The notes under the pieces: model-generated | Told to the model about the DNA's origin: nothing | Seen by the model: the letters and a program-made list of their open reading frames with translations, nothing else | The model's database searches: none | DNA from: Tanytarsus gracilentus | Taxonomy: Eukaryota; Arthropoda; Insecta; Diptera; Chironomidae | Direction: 5' to 3' | Length of the DNA stretch: 64,000 bases | Assembly: GCA_038502055.1 (NCBI GenBank) | Contig: JAXRKN010000042.1 | Span: 1,860,001-1,924,000, forward strand | Part shown: positions 13,592 to 25,400 of the stretch, one piece after another | How the letters are laid out: each line of letters starts with the position of its first letter | Numbering within the stretch: the first letter of the stretch is position 1 | Translations under genes and position numbers: made by a program

Positions 13592-15080
13592 ATGGTAAAT
13601 ATTAAAATACTCATCGATTGTCGCTGCTTCCACATAAATTCATTTCTTTTAGGTCCGCAAGAAGAAGCCATTTATCGATAAGAAAAATTCAGTCACATTT
13701 CGACTTGTCAACAGATCCCAACACGATCCTCTCCTCACCGATGCAACAGCTCCTCAACATGTTTTAGTGCCAATATCAAAGCGAAAAGAACCAGAACCGT
13801 CGAGCTCAAAGTCATCTGACATACAGTTGCCACCAGAGAAGCGAATAAAGGAACAACAGCAGTTCGGTGTATTTTTCGACGATGATTACAACTATTTGCA
13901 GCATTTACGTGAGCCGGGAAAGAATGAAATTCATTGGATTGAAATTCCGCAAAAGTCAAAAGACAAAGAGCAGAAAGATAAGCCGAAAATTCAACTTCCA
14001 AGTTCAGTTTTCGAATCTGAATTTCAAGAGAAAGAAGGACTGCTCAATAAGGCAGCGAAGCAAGGCCTCTGTCTCGACTGGGATCCCGAAGTTGTCGCCG
14101 CACTCGATGAGGATTTTAATTTTGAAGATCCAAACAATCAACTCGAGGATAATTTCATGGAATTGGCGATGGGAGGCGAAGAATGTGATGACGATGGGTG
14201 GGTGAGCGATGAAGAAGAAGTTGATTCCGATGGTGCTGAATTCTCAGAGGATGAAAACGATGAACTGGGTCCACTTCCAGGCTCTAAATTCCCGCACTTT
14301 GATGAGGAGGAAACAAAATCGAGATTCACTGAATATTCAATGTCGAGCAGTGTCATAAGAAGAAACGAACAGCTCACATTGCTCGATGATAGATTTGAGA
14401 AATTCTTTGAGAATTATGATGATCCTGATGTTGGTGCTTTAGATTGTGAGGAAATCGAGGGCCACATTGACATCGATGATCGAGTTTTTAATAATTTATC
14501 GAAAGATTTCATGAAGACTCAACCGTTGAAATATGAAAAAGATTGGGACATTTGTCGCATGGTTAAAGTACAGCAAGAGCAGGATGAAAAGCCCGAGGAG
14601 ATGGTCATGCTTGAAGTGACCGATGAAGAGAATGGCAAGAAAAAGTGGGATTGTGAGAGTATTTTATCAACTTATTCCAATATTTACAATCATCCAAAGC
14701 TCATTGAAGTTCCATCAAAGAAGAGCTCACAAATTCAAATCAACCCCAAAACTGGAATACCCAAGAATGTTTTCAGCAACGATGGCAAATTAACGGAAAA
14801 AACTCTCGCAAAGCTTAATACAGATGTTAGCTGCACATCCGGTGGTCCAAAGTCACTTTGCGCTGAAAGTGTTCTCTCAACATTAAGCGTGCTATCAATT
14901 AGACCTAAGGATGAAACACCGGAAGAGAAAAGGGAACGTAAAAAATTGCTAAAAGAATATCGAACAGAGCGTAGAATTGAGAAGAAGGCCAACAAGCTGG
15001 CGTTCAATGATGAGCGACTTCGACAGCACGCCATCAACATGAATAACAAAAATAATTTGGCGGGCAACAAAATTATTTAA
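13592..15080 (+). CDS. Ltv1: LTV1 homolog, 40S ribosomal subunit biogenesis factor
   Basis: LTV1 binds pre-40S particles and helps late assembly and nuclear export of the small ribosomal subunit. Two exons: 13592-13594 (the ATG alone) and 13653-15080, joined over a 58 bp intron, giving 476 residues. An in-frame TAG just upstream of 13653 means the N-terminus can only be completed through this splice. The result (MVRKKKPFIDKKNSVTF, then LVNRSQHDPL) matches the conserved LTV1 start. Further evidence is GVFFDDDYNYLQHL at about 74-87, LPSSVFESEF, a GLLNKAA block, a strongly acidic segment at about 162-210 and the basic C-terminal block ETPEEKRERKKLLKEYRTER before the end. The gene is head-to-head with botv. 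Family assignment is secure; the one-codon exon is inferred from splice signals and homology. Confidence 0.93.
13595..13652 (+). other. 58 bp intron directly after the LTV1 start codon
   Basis: The sequence reads ATG then GTAAAT at the 5' side and a pyrimidine-rich TTTCTTTTAG at the 3' side, phase 0. It is the usual minimal intron length for the window (compare 56, 59, 59, 65 and 68 bp). Confidence 0.8.
13673..13680. promoter_or_regulatory. TATCGATA, DRE-like octamer inside LTV1 coding sequence
   Basis: A perfect palindromic TATCGATA, the DREF-binding core in flies, lies 81 bp after the LTV1 ATG where it codes for part of FIDK. This may be chance, because FID is conserved in the protein; a role in transcription is only a possibility. 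Confidence 0.3.
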
Positions 15081-15100
15081 ATTTTGTAAAATTTATTGAA

Positions 15101-15106
15101 AATAAA
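15101..15106 (+). terminator. Poly(A) signal of LTV1
   Basis: AATAAA begins 21 nt after the TAA stop of LTV1 on the same strand, followed by an A-rich tract. This implies a very short 3' UTR, which is common in compact insect genes. Confidence 0.6.
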
Positions 15107-18043
15107 ACATTTTTAAAAAATAATTTTTAAAGTCTCACTGAACATGCCCACAGCATAATCCGAAAGTAGAAAAGATATTTTTATGAAAAAAGATACTCAC
15201 AAAGTCTCTTCTGACTTTAGATCAATTTTTTTCCTTCTCGAAAACAATTTCTCGGATTTAACATAAATTCGTTTAGATATTAGTGATAAAGTTAGTTGCA
15301 TTACAATATTAAGCACACGCAAAATGAGAGCAACATGGAATTTCATGCTGAAAAGTCAACTCTCACACATTTTTTAGTCATCGAGTAAAAGTAAGAAGAA
15401 AAAAAATCTTCGCAATTTTTTTTCGAGTGACCGATAAAAAAAGATGAGAACATATGAAGAATAAGTTAGCGTCTAACTCAATTAACCGAACTAATTAACA
15501 TCGCTGATTGAGCGTGTGATCGCGATGGAAAATTTAAATAAAAAATTTAGTGCGACGAAAATCAATGAAGGATGAGTTTGGGTAGATTCAAAATTGTCGT
15601 CGAATGAAAAGTGAGTGCAGATAAATTTAGATATATGTAACATTATGTTGCGGCTGCCAAGCGAATGACTATGTCGAGTGGCCTTCATCATCTCGTGAAC
15701 TGATTTTATGGTTCCTCCTCTATTTTCCCTTTTTCACTCGTCTTCCTTTCAATGCTCATTTTCTCTCATTCGCGCGTGGCGGGCGTTTTTTTTTCCTCTC
15801 GTCACGATGAGGGAAAAAAATCATATGTTGACTTGCCCGATAATAAAACGGCAGTAATAACAAAGGCCGATAGTTCGGGGGCATGCTATGAATATTGAAT
15901 GTTCACTCGGTAATCGCTTTTAAGGTGACAACGGAAAATTAATCATGTGAGTGAAATTTTCTAACTACGTCAATCGAGTTATGGTCGTGTAGTGGCAATT
16001 ATATTCCTTTATGGGAGTTTCGAGTAAATGTGTCAAGTTGCATTTAAATGTGACAAATGAAACTTATTAATGAATGCTTGCTCCTAGATGTATGTGAGTG
16101 GTATCAGATTGCGATGATATTAGTGGAGAAAGATGAGTGTAATTTAAGGGTGAACTAAAGGGTGTGAGATGAACAGACATTATGGAAATGTGGTTGATGT
16201 GTTCCGATGGGTTTTTAATATGATATTTAAAAAAAAATTTCATGACAGATTTTTTTGTGACTTTTTTAACTTGAAATTTATTTTAGATTTGAAATTAATT
16301 GAAACTTAAAAAAAAATAATGACAAAATTATTCCACTTAGAAACCTGAAAATTTCGAATCACTGCTTTCCATATCAAACCAATCCACTGATTTCTCGCTG
16401 TTCGAAATATATAAAAAATATTTCATAAATTTTTGAATTCTTTATTCACAAAAAATCTTTCAATATTTTAAATAATAGATTTTTTGGATCCCCGAATCTA
16501 CATTTTAAAATAATCAAACATGATTTATAAATTTTTAATCCCATTCTTATCTCTAATCTTCATCACACATATAATATGTGACATATTGAAACTTTAGCAA
16601 GATATTTTTTTCTATTCATAAAATATCGCTTTTACGAGTGGTTTTAGAGAACATGTGATGATATTTAAATTACCCATTAGCATGATAATGAAGCTCTTCC
16701 CTCTCACTCGATCTTAAGAGGAGAAAATTGGTGCCATTAAGCATCATTCCGCTCATGCACTTGTTAAAACTTTTTAAATTGATATAAATTGCATTTAATT
16801 TGAAACAAGTTTTTGCATATATTTTTTTTGTTGTGTCGCGGCAACTAACGATACGAGAGTAAAGTTCACTAGGGAGTTTCCCAATCAACGGTAATTTAAT
16901 TTTGCTTTATCGAACACACAAAATTTATGGAAGAAGAAGCAGAAAATGATTGTAAAAATCACTTTAGAGGTCTTGCCACTTTCAATCGACATTCAATCTA
17001 TTGTTTCATTTATCGCTATTGCAAATTAATATTGACATTAGATAAGAGAATTATTATTAATTCAAGTTGTCACCATAAAATCGCCATAAACTGTCGAATT
17101 TTTTTTTATCACAGCTCATTGACTAAAATACGATCAAGTGAATCGTGTCAATTCATTCATGCCGCCGAAATATTTATTTTCGTTTTAAACCACTGATATT
17201 GAAGCGCCGAAAAGTCACATCGGAGATTTATAAATAAATTTCAGTACGTAAGACAATTCTAGCAGCGTTCATGGACGAGCGTGGGAGTAAAGTTTGCGAT
17301 TTTTTATTTGTGGTAATAAATTGGCTTCTATGCGGTTGCTGAGAAAATTTCTTTTTGAAGTTTCACTCAAAATAATCACAGAGCATGGCATAAACATGGT
17401 TACAATACTCTCTCTCGAAATTTCTTTGCAATCTTTGCAAACAGCAGTAAAAGCCACAAACAGAAAATGTTGCGCTAGTGGTTTACAGTGCTGGTGACAC
17501 GTGGTTATGTTTTTTTAAATAAATTATAATTTATTCAACTTGTTTGAAATTTTAAGAAATTTTAAATTTTAAAAAATAATTTCATAAAGTAATCGCTTGG
17601 CAGCCAATATGTGTAATGCGTACACACAATAATTTTCCTTAAAAGCATAATGCACTCTTTTCCTTAAATAAAAAATCCTGTCTATACTCATGTGCATGTT
17701 CACAAAGTTCTTTGTTACCCATTGCAGCTCGTTTTTCATCGAAGCCATAGAGAAGAGCTTTTTTCATATATAAATTGCAAATAGAAGAGAAACATAAACG
17801 GAAACTTATGCTTGTAATGATACAAGCTGAAAAAATAATAGCAACAGAAGACAACAGAAGAGAATTCAATTTTTTAGCCCGTCACTTGCAATAAGTCTCA
17901 ATTCCGCCCTGCAATTCATGATTAAAGTGAACATACGAAAAACTTTATATAGTTAGGAACGTTCCATCACACACGAAAAAAAAGGCGAGCAGAGGAAAAA
18001 TTATTTAATCGATATTAGTTAGTGAACCCAAAAAGAGGCAAAT
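15107..18043. other. Intergenic region between LTV1 and the TMC gene
   Basis: About 2.9 kb of AT-rich DNA without a supported gene. The ORFs here match nothing recognisable. It should include the promoter and leader of the downstream TMC gene; the ATG at 18044 has a favourable AAAT context. Confidence 0.5.
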
Positions 18044-21000
18044 ATGTCGGCTGGAAAGGAGAAGAAAGGATTGCGCTCGAGTAAGGCTCAAGGCTGGGAA
18101 GAGGCTGGATCGGAGTTTTATCAGGAAAGCTATCCTGGCGATGTGGAGAATATCCATCGTGATCCATCAAAATTAGCAACGTTATTGCCATCGAAACAGC
18201 GAGCGGGTGAGTTCGCTTTGTTTACTAAATTTCTGGGTGTGTGTGCATTCAAGCGAACTCTTTTTGATGATGGCATTTTTATTATTCGCACACTTTCTAA
18301 TTACAAATCGATTGCCATTAATCCGTTAAAGGTCGAATGTATACAAAAATAACAAATTTTAGGCTTGGTCCTTCGAAAGATTTCTTTATCATGCTTTTTA
18401 TTCTATTTCATAAAGCCGCCACAAATAGACGAGGTGGTGGTGGTCGACAAGCACATTACTATCATCATGAGTTTAAGACAACACGTCGTAGGAATAGCAC
18501 GCTCACAGCAACTCGAACATTCCGGCGCGGCTCTCACTATCAGGAAATTCAAGTGGCGACACTTCCCGATCTTTCCGAGAATCTAATCAATGAAAGTCAA
18601 ACATGGGAGGAAATTCAAGAGATTAAGGCGATGCCGGTTCACATGGCTCAGAAGCGCGAGCTCAAAAATCAATTACAGGTGAGTGTTTTGTTATTAAAGT
18701 GGGTTTTTGCAAAAAAAAATAATTTTTTAAATTTTCAAATTTTAATTTTTTAAATTTTTAAAAAACAAAATTTACATTCAAAATATTTTGCAAAACCCCT
18801 TCATTTCTCTCACGTTACCATGAAAGCACGTCGAATACAGAACATCGCAAATTTACGACTCTCGGTGGAGCAAGAGCAATAATGACGGCGATGATCGTCG
18901 TCATAATGTAAAAATAAATATCCAAACAGCCATAAATTGTGCGACAAAATATGTGCAAGAGAATCGTGATGCATAAAGTAATAATTTTCTAATGAATGCG
19001 TAATTGCGATAATAATTTTTGCGATGTCGGTAGAACGGAAATGTGTGTTTAACTCATGTGACGATGCAAATTGTTTCAAAATCTTTTTTCCTGAGTGTGC
19101 AATGAAAATAAAAAGCACTCGTGCCAAATATGCTGGCGATGAGAGCTCATATCAAACAGAGCGCATCAAAATGTCACACAAATTTTAAGTTTTTTGACGT
19201 TCCAATGACCTGTGAAATGGTTCAATGTGTTTTAAATGAGATTTAAGAGCTTTTTTATAGAGAAAATTATTTGAGGGCAAAATTCAAATCTTTATTCGGT
19301 ACTTTAAGTGTGAAATTTCCATTTAATTTAATTAATTAGTCAATTTTAATTTTTTTTCTTGAGTTAATTCAGCAAACGACGCTTGTATATATTTTTTTAA
19401 CTGTCATCTAACAAAATTCGCACTTTGTACTTTTCAACGGAAAAGAAAAAAAAATATTTCTCAATGATTTTTTGCCGACTTTTGTCGGTATAGCGATGAG
19501 AATTTTGTTTTGTGTTTCTTTGTAAAATTTTGAGGCAGGTGGGTGACGAATAATTTAATTTTAAATTATTTTACTATCAAATTAATCCGAAAAGCCTAAA
19601 ATGTAAAATTTTTATTTCTTTCAAAAATTCCCACCACATCCTTGAGTCACACACAATTAAAATATCGTTAAACTCTCATCTCACCGCAGTGATACCTAGC
19701 AAATTTTCTTTTCTCTCTCTCGCCGATGAAAATTTTAATGTATAAGAGATGAAAATAGTTTGAGCGGAGCTCGTTAGTAGATTGTTAGTTAATATTTGCG
19801 CGCTCTCGTGGCTGTTTGGTTGATAATAAGGAAAATTGAACGTTTGAAATGTGAGTCAATCGAAAATTGATCTTGTGTCATTTCACCATCGAGAATTGCA
19901 AAAAAGCGCGAGATGTTAAGTTGTTAAATTTTCTAGCGAAATATTTTTTTTCGCTACTGAACTTAAATCTGTCGCAGTTTTTGCCAAGATGACGTTGGCC
20001 GTGCATGTTAGTTTTGATTTATTTTTTTCTACCTTTAAAAATATTTTTCTGCTCATAAAATTTTAATAAAAAAATTTTGTTTTTCTTTTAGAATGCAACA
20101 AAACTTCGACTGCAAGGTTTTGAGCAAATCAAATGGAAAAGAAGGAAAGCTTGGCAGAAGATAATGACAAAATGGAGCGAGTATCTTACGAAAATGGAAT
20201 TGTGGCGATCGTCGCTGAATAAAATTGAGGGAAATTTTGGCACTGGAGTCGTTGCCTATTTCCTCTTTCTCCGCTGGCTGATGGTTCTCAATCTCTTGAT
20301 TTTTACAATAATTTTTATGTTCATTATTTTACCTCAACTCGTTCTCATTGAACCGAAAGATCTGTCGTGTAACTTAAAGGCACCGCCAACAGTTGATCCC
20401 TCCAACGACACCATTCTGATATATGCAAATACATCTGTGCAGTGTTGCCGCGAAGCATACTTAAATGAGGTGAAACATAATCGCAGTGATTTCTCGATAT
20501 TGCATCTCGTACAGGGCACGGGCTTCATGGAAAAGACATTTTTATTTTATGGAATGTACACTAATCAAATTTATGGATATAATCCATTGGAAAACTCATA
20601 TACGGATCTCAATGAGAATGTCGAGGGGAAATTGTTGCCATTGGAGATGAGACAAGATGAGAATGATAGTTCAACATCACCCATGGTGAATGCACTGTGG
20701 AGCATTAGTGATATTAAAAATGTTACTGTGAACATCACGACGTGGCGTGAATTCTTCAATCGACTCGATATTTATTACGATCTTCCACTCGCTTACATCA
20801 TTGTGACAATTGTCTGCTATCTCTATGTTTTGGTAGCGATTGTGAAAGCTGTGGCGCACGAGTTTAAAGATCGACTCGTCGAGGGCGAAGGGCAATTCTA
20901 TCAATATTGCAATTTAATATTTGGCGGATGGGACTTTTGTATTCATAACGAGAAGTCAGCACAAATCAAGCACAAAGCACTCTACAATGAAATTCAGAGT

Positions 21001-22464
21001 CTCATGCACATTAAGCGCTACGAATATGAACGTAACAATCGTACACGCGACACCATGTTCAAACTTTACCTCATCCGAGTACTCATCAACATTTTCGTCT
21101 GTATCATCCTCGTGATTTGTGCCGTTGTGATTTACATACTTTTCAACTTGTCACTCAGCTATTTGGAGCCGAACTTTGATACCGTAACGCGCTATCGGAG
21201 CTTTAATGTGTTTATGAGTAAAGTGAAGAAGTTCAGCTCGGGAGATGATTTGCCAACAGTGACGCCGGATGGTGTTGATGTCGATAAGCAATTCGAGATT
21301 CTTTTCTACGAGTTCTTGCCATACATTTGCATCGTCATCTTCAATTTACTCGTTCCAATTCTCTTCAACTATCTCATCCAGTTTGAACAATACTCGCCGC
21401 TTTTCGTTATCAAAATGAATTTGTTTCGCACAGTAGGCTTGCGATTGAGTTCATTGGCCATTCTTATAAGTCGCTTCTACTTTCTGATCTCATCGAAGAG
21501 CGAAAATTCTAATTTGGAATGTTACAATGTCAAATATGGCACGCCACAGTGTTGGGAGACATTTGTCGGTCAGCAGTTCTACAAATTGTTCATTGTTGAC
21601 TTTTCGACTCACATTTTCGTGACATTCTTCATAAATTTTCCACGTGCGCTAATTGCGCGGCACATGAACAACGCTTTCTCGAGATTCATCGAAATGGACT
21701 TTGAGCTTTCGAAGCATGTCCTCGATGTCGTCTATTCGCAGACAATTTGCTGGCTGGGAACTTTCTATGCGCCATTCTTGCCTGCCATCGCTGCGGTGCT
21801 AATATTTTTCATGTTCTATATAAAGAAATTTGCGTGCCTCGTGAATTCAAAGCCATCGGCGATTCTTTATCGAGCGAGTCGATCCAACTCGTTATTTATG
21901 ATAATTTTGCTCTTGAGCTTCACGATAGCGATAATTCCGGTAGTGTATGCCATAGCTGAAATTCAACCCTCAAGAAGTTGCGGCCCATTTAGGGGTCTCA
22001 CGTCGGTCTGGGATCGAGCGATAACGGCCTTCTTGAAACTCCCAACATTCCTCCAAAATATCATCTTCTTTTTCGGCACATCTTCATTCGCCATACCATG
22101 CTTCATTGTGCTAATTCTTTTCCTCTATTATTACTACTCCGTGAGTGCGGCAAATAAGCACATGGTGCAGGTTCTTAAGAATCAATTGGTACTCGAAGGA
22201 CACGACAAACAATTTCTTCTCAATCGCTTGAGCATTTTCATAAAACAGCAGCAAGAATATCAGAAACAAATTCAGAGACAATTCTATGATCAAGCGAGCA
22301 CAACGACAACTTCACAGCAGTCGCATGGTATCAATATGGACACAATTCCTCCGCCACTTTTACCACGTGTCCCTCGAAGTGAAACGGGAAGTGGAGAGCG
22401 AAGTGAAAGATCTTCGGTTGAGATTAAACATCAAACGAGAATGTCAAATATTGGTGATATTTAA
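18044..22464 (+). CDS. Transmembrane channel-like (TMC) protein, probably TMC5/6/7/8 type
   Basis: TMC proteins are multi-pass membrane proteins related to TMEM16; TMC1/2 form mechanotransduction channels, while the role of other subfamilies is less clear. Exons 18044-18206, 18416-18678 and 20092-22464 join in frame (introns 209 and 1413 bp) to give 932 residues. The N-terminal 165 residues are hydrophilic with an Arg/Gly-rich stretch (RRGGGGRQ). About nine strong membrane segments lie near residues 194-226, 373-398, 466-492, 544-572, 587-609, 636-663, 692-717, 742-765 and 796-825; the fold normally has ten. The TMC signature CWETFVGQQFYKLFIVDF is at about 629-646. The roughly 146-residue first extracellular loop has several N-glycosylation sequons (NDT, NTS, NRS, NVT, NIT). 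A Gln-rich helix and a Ser/Thr/Pro tail finish the protein. The lack of the huge linkers of Drosophila Tmc argues for a TMC7-like member; subfamily is inferred. Confidence 0.9.
18679..20091 (+). other. TMC gene intron 2 (1.4 kb)
   Basis: It opens with GTGAGT after a CAG codon and closes with TTTTCTTTTAG. No coding exon is seen inside. Near 19800-19851 a short stretch ends in a good GTGAGT donor and could be an alternative leader exon, but nothing else supports this. Confidence 0.6.
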
Positions 22465-25400
22465 GTTAATTTTAAAATTTGGATGTAATTTTATCCTAAT
22501 TAAAAATAAGAGTTGCACATCAACCAAAAAAAAGTCACCCTTACGTTAAATATCGTCTAGATTTTAACTTTTAAGTCCCGAATGAAAAAAGTGATAATTT
22601 TGCTTGAATATTTTTTATTAATTTATTTTTCCTTCGCTGTAGATGTTTGTCGAATTTTACAATTTTAGTTCAGGAATTAACTTTTAAGAAAGACATTTTA
22701 TTTTGAAAAAAAAATGATGTTGATTGATGAAATATTTATATGAGATATGAGAAAGTGTGGCGGATACGAAAATTTTAAATTTATTTCACAAAACAATGAT
22801 TTGCGCCAACGTTCCTCGAAATTGTGCATAGCAGATAGAATGTACAACAAGTCATATGTAAAGAACTAGTGCAGCTTGAACAATTGTATTATAATATTTG
22901 TATCATCATATCCATTAAGTGAGATAAAGCAGGTTGATGAGTTTTGCGATTATTTTCCGCATGCTCAAATTTTATATGCGATTAAATAATTCTTTTTAAA
23001 AAATAGTTTTGACCGTTTTTAAAAAAAAGAATTGCATAAATGTTGAAAAATTTAAAGTTAACCTCCCAAAATAAAATAAAATAAATTGTGAAAAATTTTC
23101 ACTTAAAATCATTGAAAAGCGACACAACAATAATTAATTGATTGCATAGCAATAAAAAGTATAAAATAATTTTTCTCTCGCTTCCCAAAAAAAAGAAGAA
23201 AAAAGTGTATAATGTATTATGAGATTTATAAATGAATTTATTGTACGAATACTTTGTGTTTAAGCTGTATTTAAGAGGCAACAATGTCCTTTTACAATTA
23301 GTCACAATAATGAAATTTTTGAAAAAAATAGAAATGGTCTCAAAAATTAGTTAAATTTATTCACACGCATCTAATTAACAATAACCACCCAGAATAACTT
23401 AATCCAATTACTCACTCATCACACAAAATGAATATTCTTATAGATCTTAAACATCCCATAATAATTCTGACTCGAATATTGAGTTTAGTCCATTAAATTT
23501 GCATTGCAATAAAATAATCTCTGATTAAAAAAATGAATAGTAAATTTTTCCAAAGTTATTTTTTTGTAAAAAAGTTTTTCCACGGCTCAGAAATGGAAAT
23601 TTTCTCTTAAGTAATTAAAAAATGTATCACAATCCAAAAACTCTAAGTGGATAAAAGTAAATAAAGGAAAATCACATTTTATAATGCAATTAATAAAATT
23701 TATGCTTTTTTTGATTGAATAATTTCAGGGGTTTAAATTTTTTACAAAATATTCCATCCATAAAAAAATTCTTTATCCATTCTTCATTCCGAGGGAAGTC
23801 CAAAGAAAGTTTTGCAAAATAATTCAAATAAAATTTTTCCACCACAAATAAATCAGTTCAAAAAAAAATAAAGAAAATTTTCTAACGTATTTTTCTTTTC
23901 GGAAAAACTTTTTCATAAAGCTTGAAAATTTTGTACTAGATTTTTCTCATTTTCAATTAAACTTTCAAAAGAGTGAAAATAAATTTTCTTCGACAATGTC
24001 TTTTTGTATTTGCTTCCTTGAGGGAAAATAGAAAATTGCTTCATGTAATTATGAATAAATCCGTTTTCATATTTCCCCTACATTGCTCTTCACTCGCATT
24101 TAATGCTTAAGGAATTGCTGTACAAATATTTGCTCACTGAATTATGATGAAATCCATAAACGTTGATTTTGTTAACTCATTGTTTGCAGTTTGATGCTAA
24201 TGACGATATCACTGTGAACATTGTAAGGGTGCGCTATTGACTTCCGATTGTTAGAAGGTCCCTTTTTAAGGTTGTCGCGGTAGAAATTTAATTAACTGCA
24301 ATCAAAAAAAAATCCGTCATGTTTACAATCAAATTCCCATGAACGGTTGCCGTTGACAGGAAAAATAGTTTGATGGACATTTTCACGTTATCACCGCCTG
24401 GGTTGCGGTTAGTCAATTGAGCAGCAACATGAAATTTTCCCTGTCCGTCACTCACTCACCCGCACCGTCCCCAGTGACCATTTCATCATTTGACATGCGA
24501 CATGCAAGTTTTTCTTTCCCATTATCAAGTAGTTTTTTGCGTGCCCTCATTACGTTAATCTCCCTCTCGATTTTATTTATTTCTCATGTTATTGTTGTAA
24601 ATCTCAGAGAGAAAAGAAAGAAAATTGTTCCGTCTGATGATTTATTGATAAATGTTAATGAAGTTATGGCATTTTCTTGCTTTTATCTTATCACTCTCTA
24701 TACTCAAGACCATGTTGTATAATTTATTCGTCTCTTTAATTGAAAATCTTTTAGTGTAACTTATGATGGATGCAAGATCATGATGAAAAAGTTTTTTTCT
24801 TGAAAAAAAAGGAAATGTTAGTTAGGTATGTCTAAAATAAAAAAAAATAACCCCGAAATTTCATATAATTTTATGGACTAGAATTTAGGATTCGAACCTT
24901 GATTTTATGAATAAATCAAATTTTTATAATTCAATATTTAAAATTCTTATGAGAAAACTTTTTAATGTTGCAAATTAAATTTCATCCTGTTACAAAATTC
25001 ACATTCCAACCCCATTAATAAATTCATAAATTTCAATAACTTTTCCTTAAACCTCAGAAAACACTTCAAAACTCTTCGAAGTTATTTTGTGGTAAATTGA
25101 AAAAATTTGTCCCACGTTATGTGTATAAGGTGCACATTATAATTCGCCCTCGTTATCTAATTTTCCTCACGTTAATGTCTTCTTTCCTTTCAGCGTATAT
25201 TTTTTTTATAAAAACGTCATTAAACTTTTAATGAACATTTCCCATTAATATCCATAACAGTCTTCGAGCTGTTTCGTTATTTCTTTTAATAGCGTAAAAC
25301 ATTTTGGTGTAGGGCGATGGTTTCAGGACATAAATTTTGACTTTTCTCTCTCTCGCTCGCCTCTGCTTCCAATTTCTTTCGCGCATCGTTACTTTTATTG

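Noticed and set aside
13767..15080. LTV1 starting at the GTG at 13767
   Set aside because: It would omit the conserved N-terminus encoded from 13653; the GTG is an internal Val codon.
17108..17130. TATCACAGC, the seed of the miR-2 family
   Set aside because: The rest of the 22 nt does not match, and no complementary arm giving a pre-miRNA hairpin is seen nearby.
24417..24722. 101-codon + strand ORF with a hydrophobic stretch
   Set aside because: The hydrophobic segment arises from T-rich sequence; there is no signal peptide architecture, conserved motif or neighbour to support a gene.
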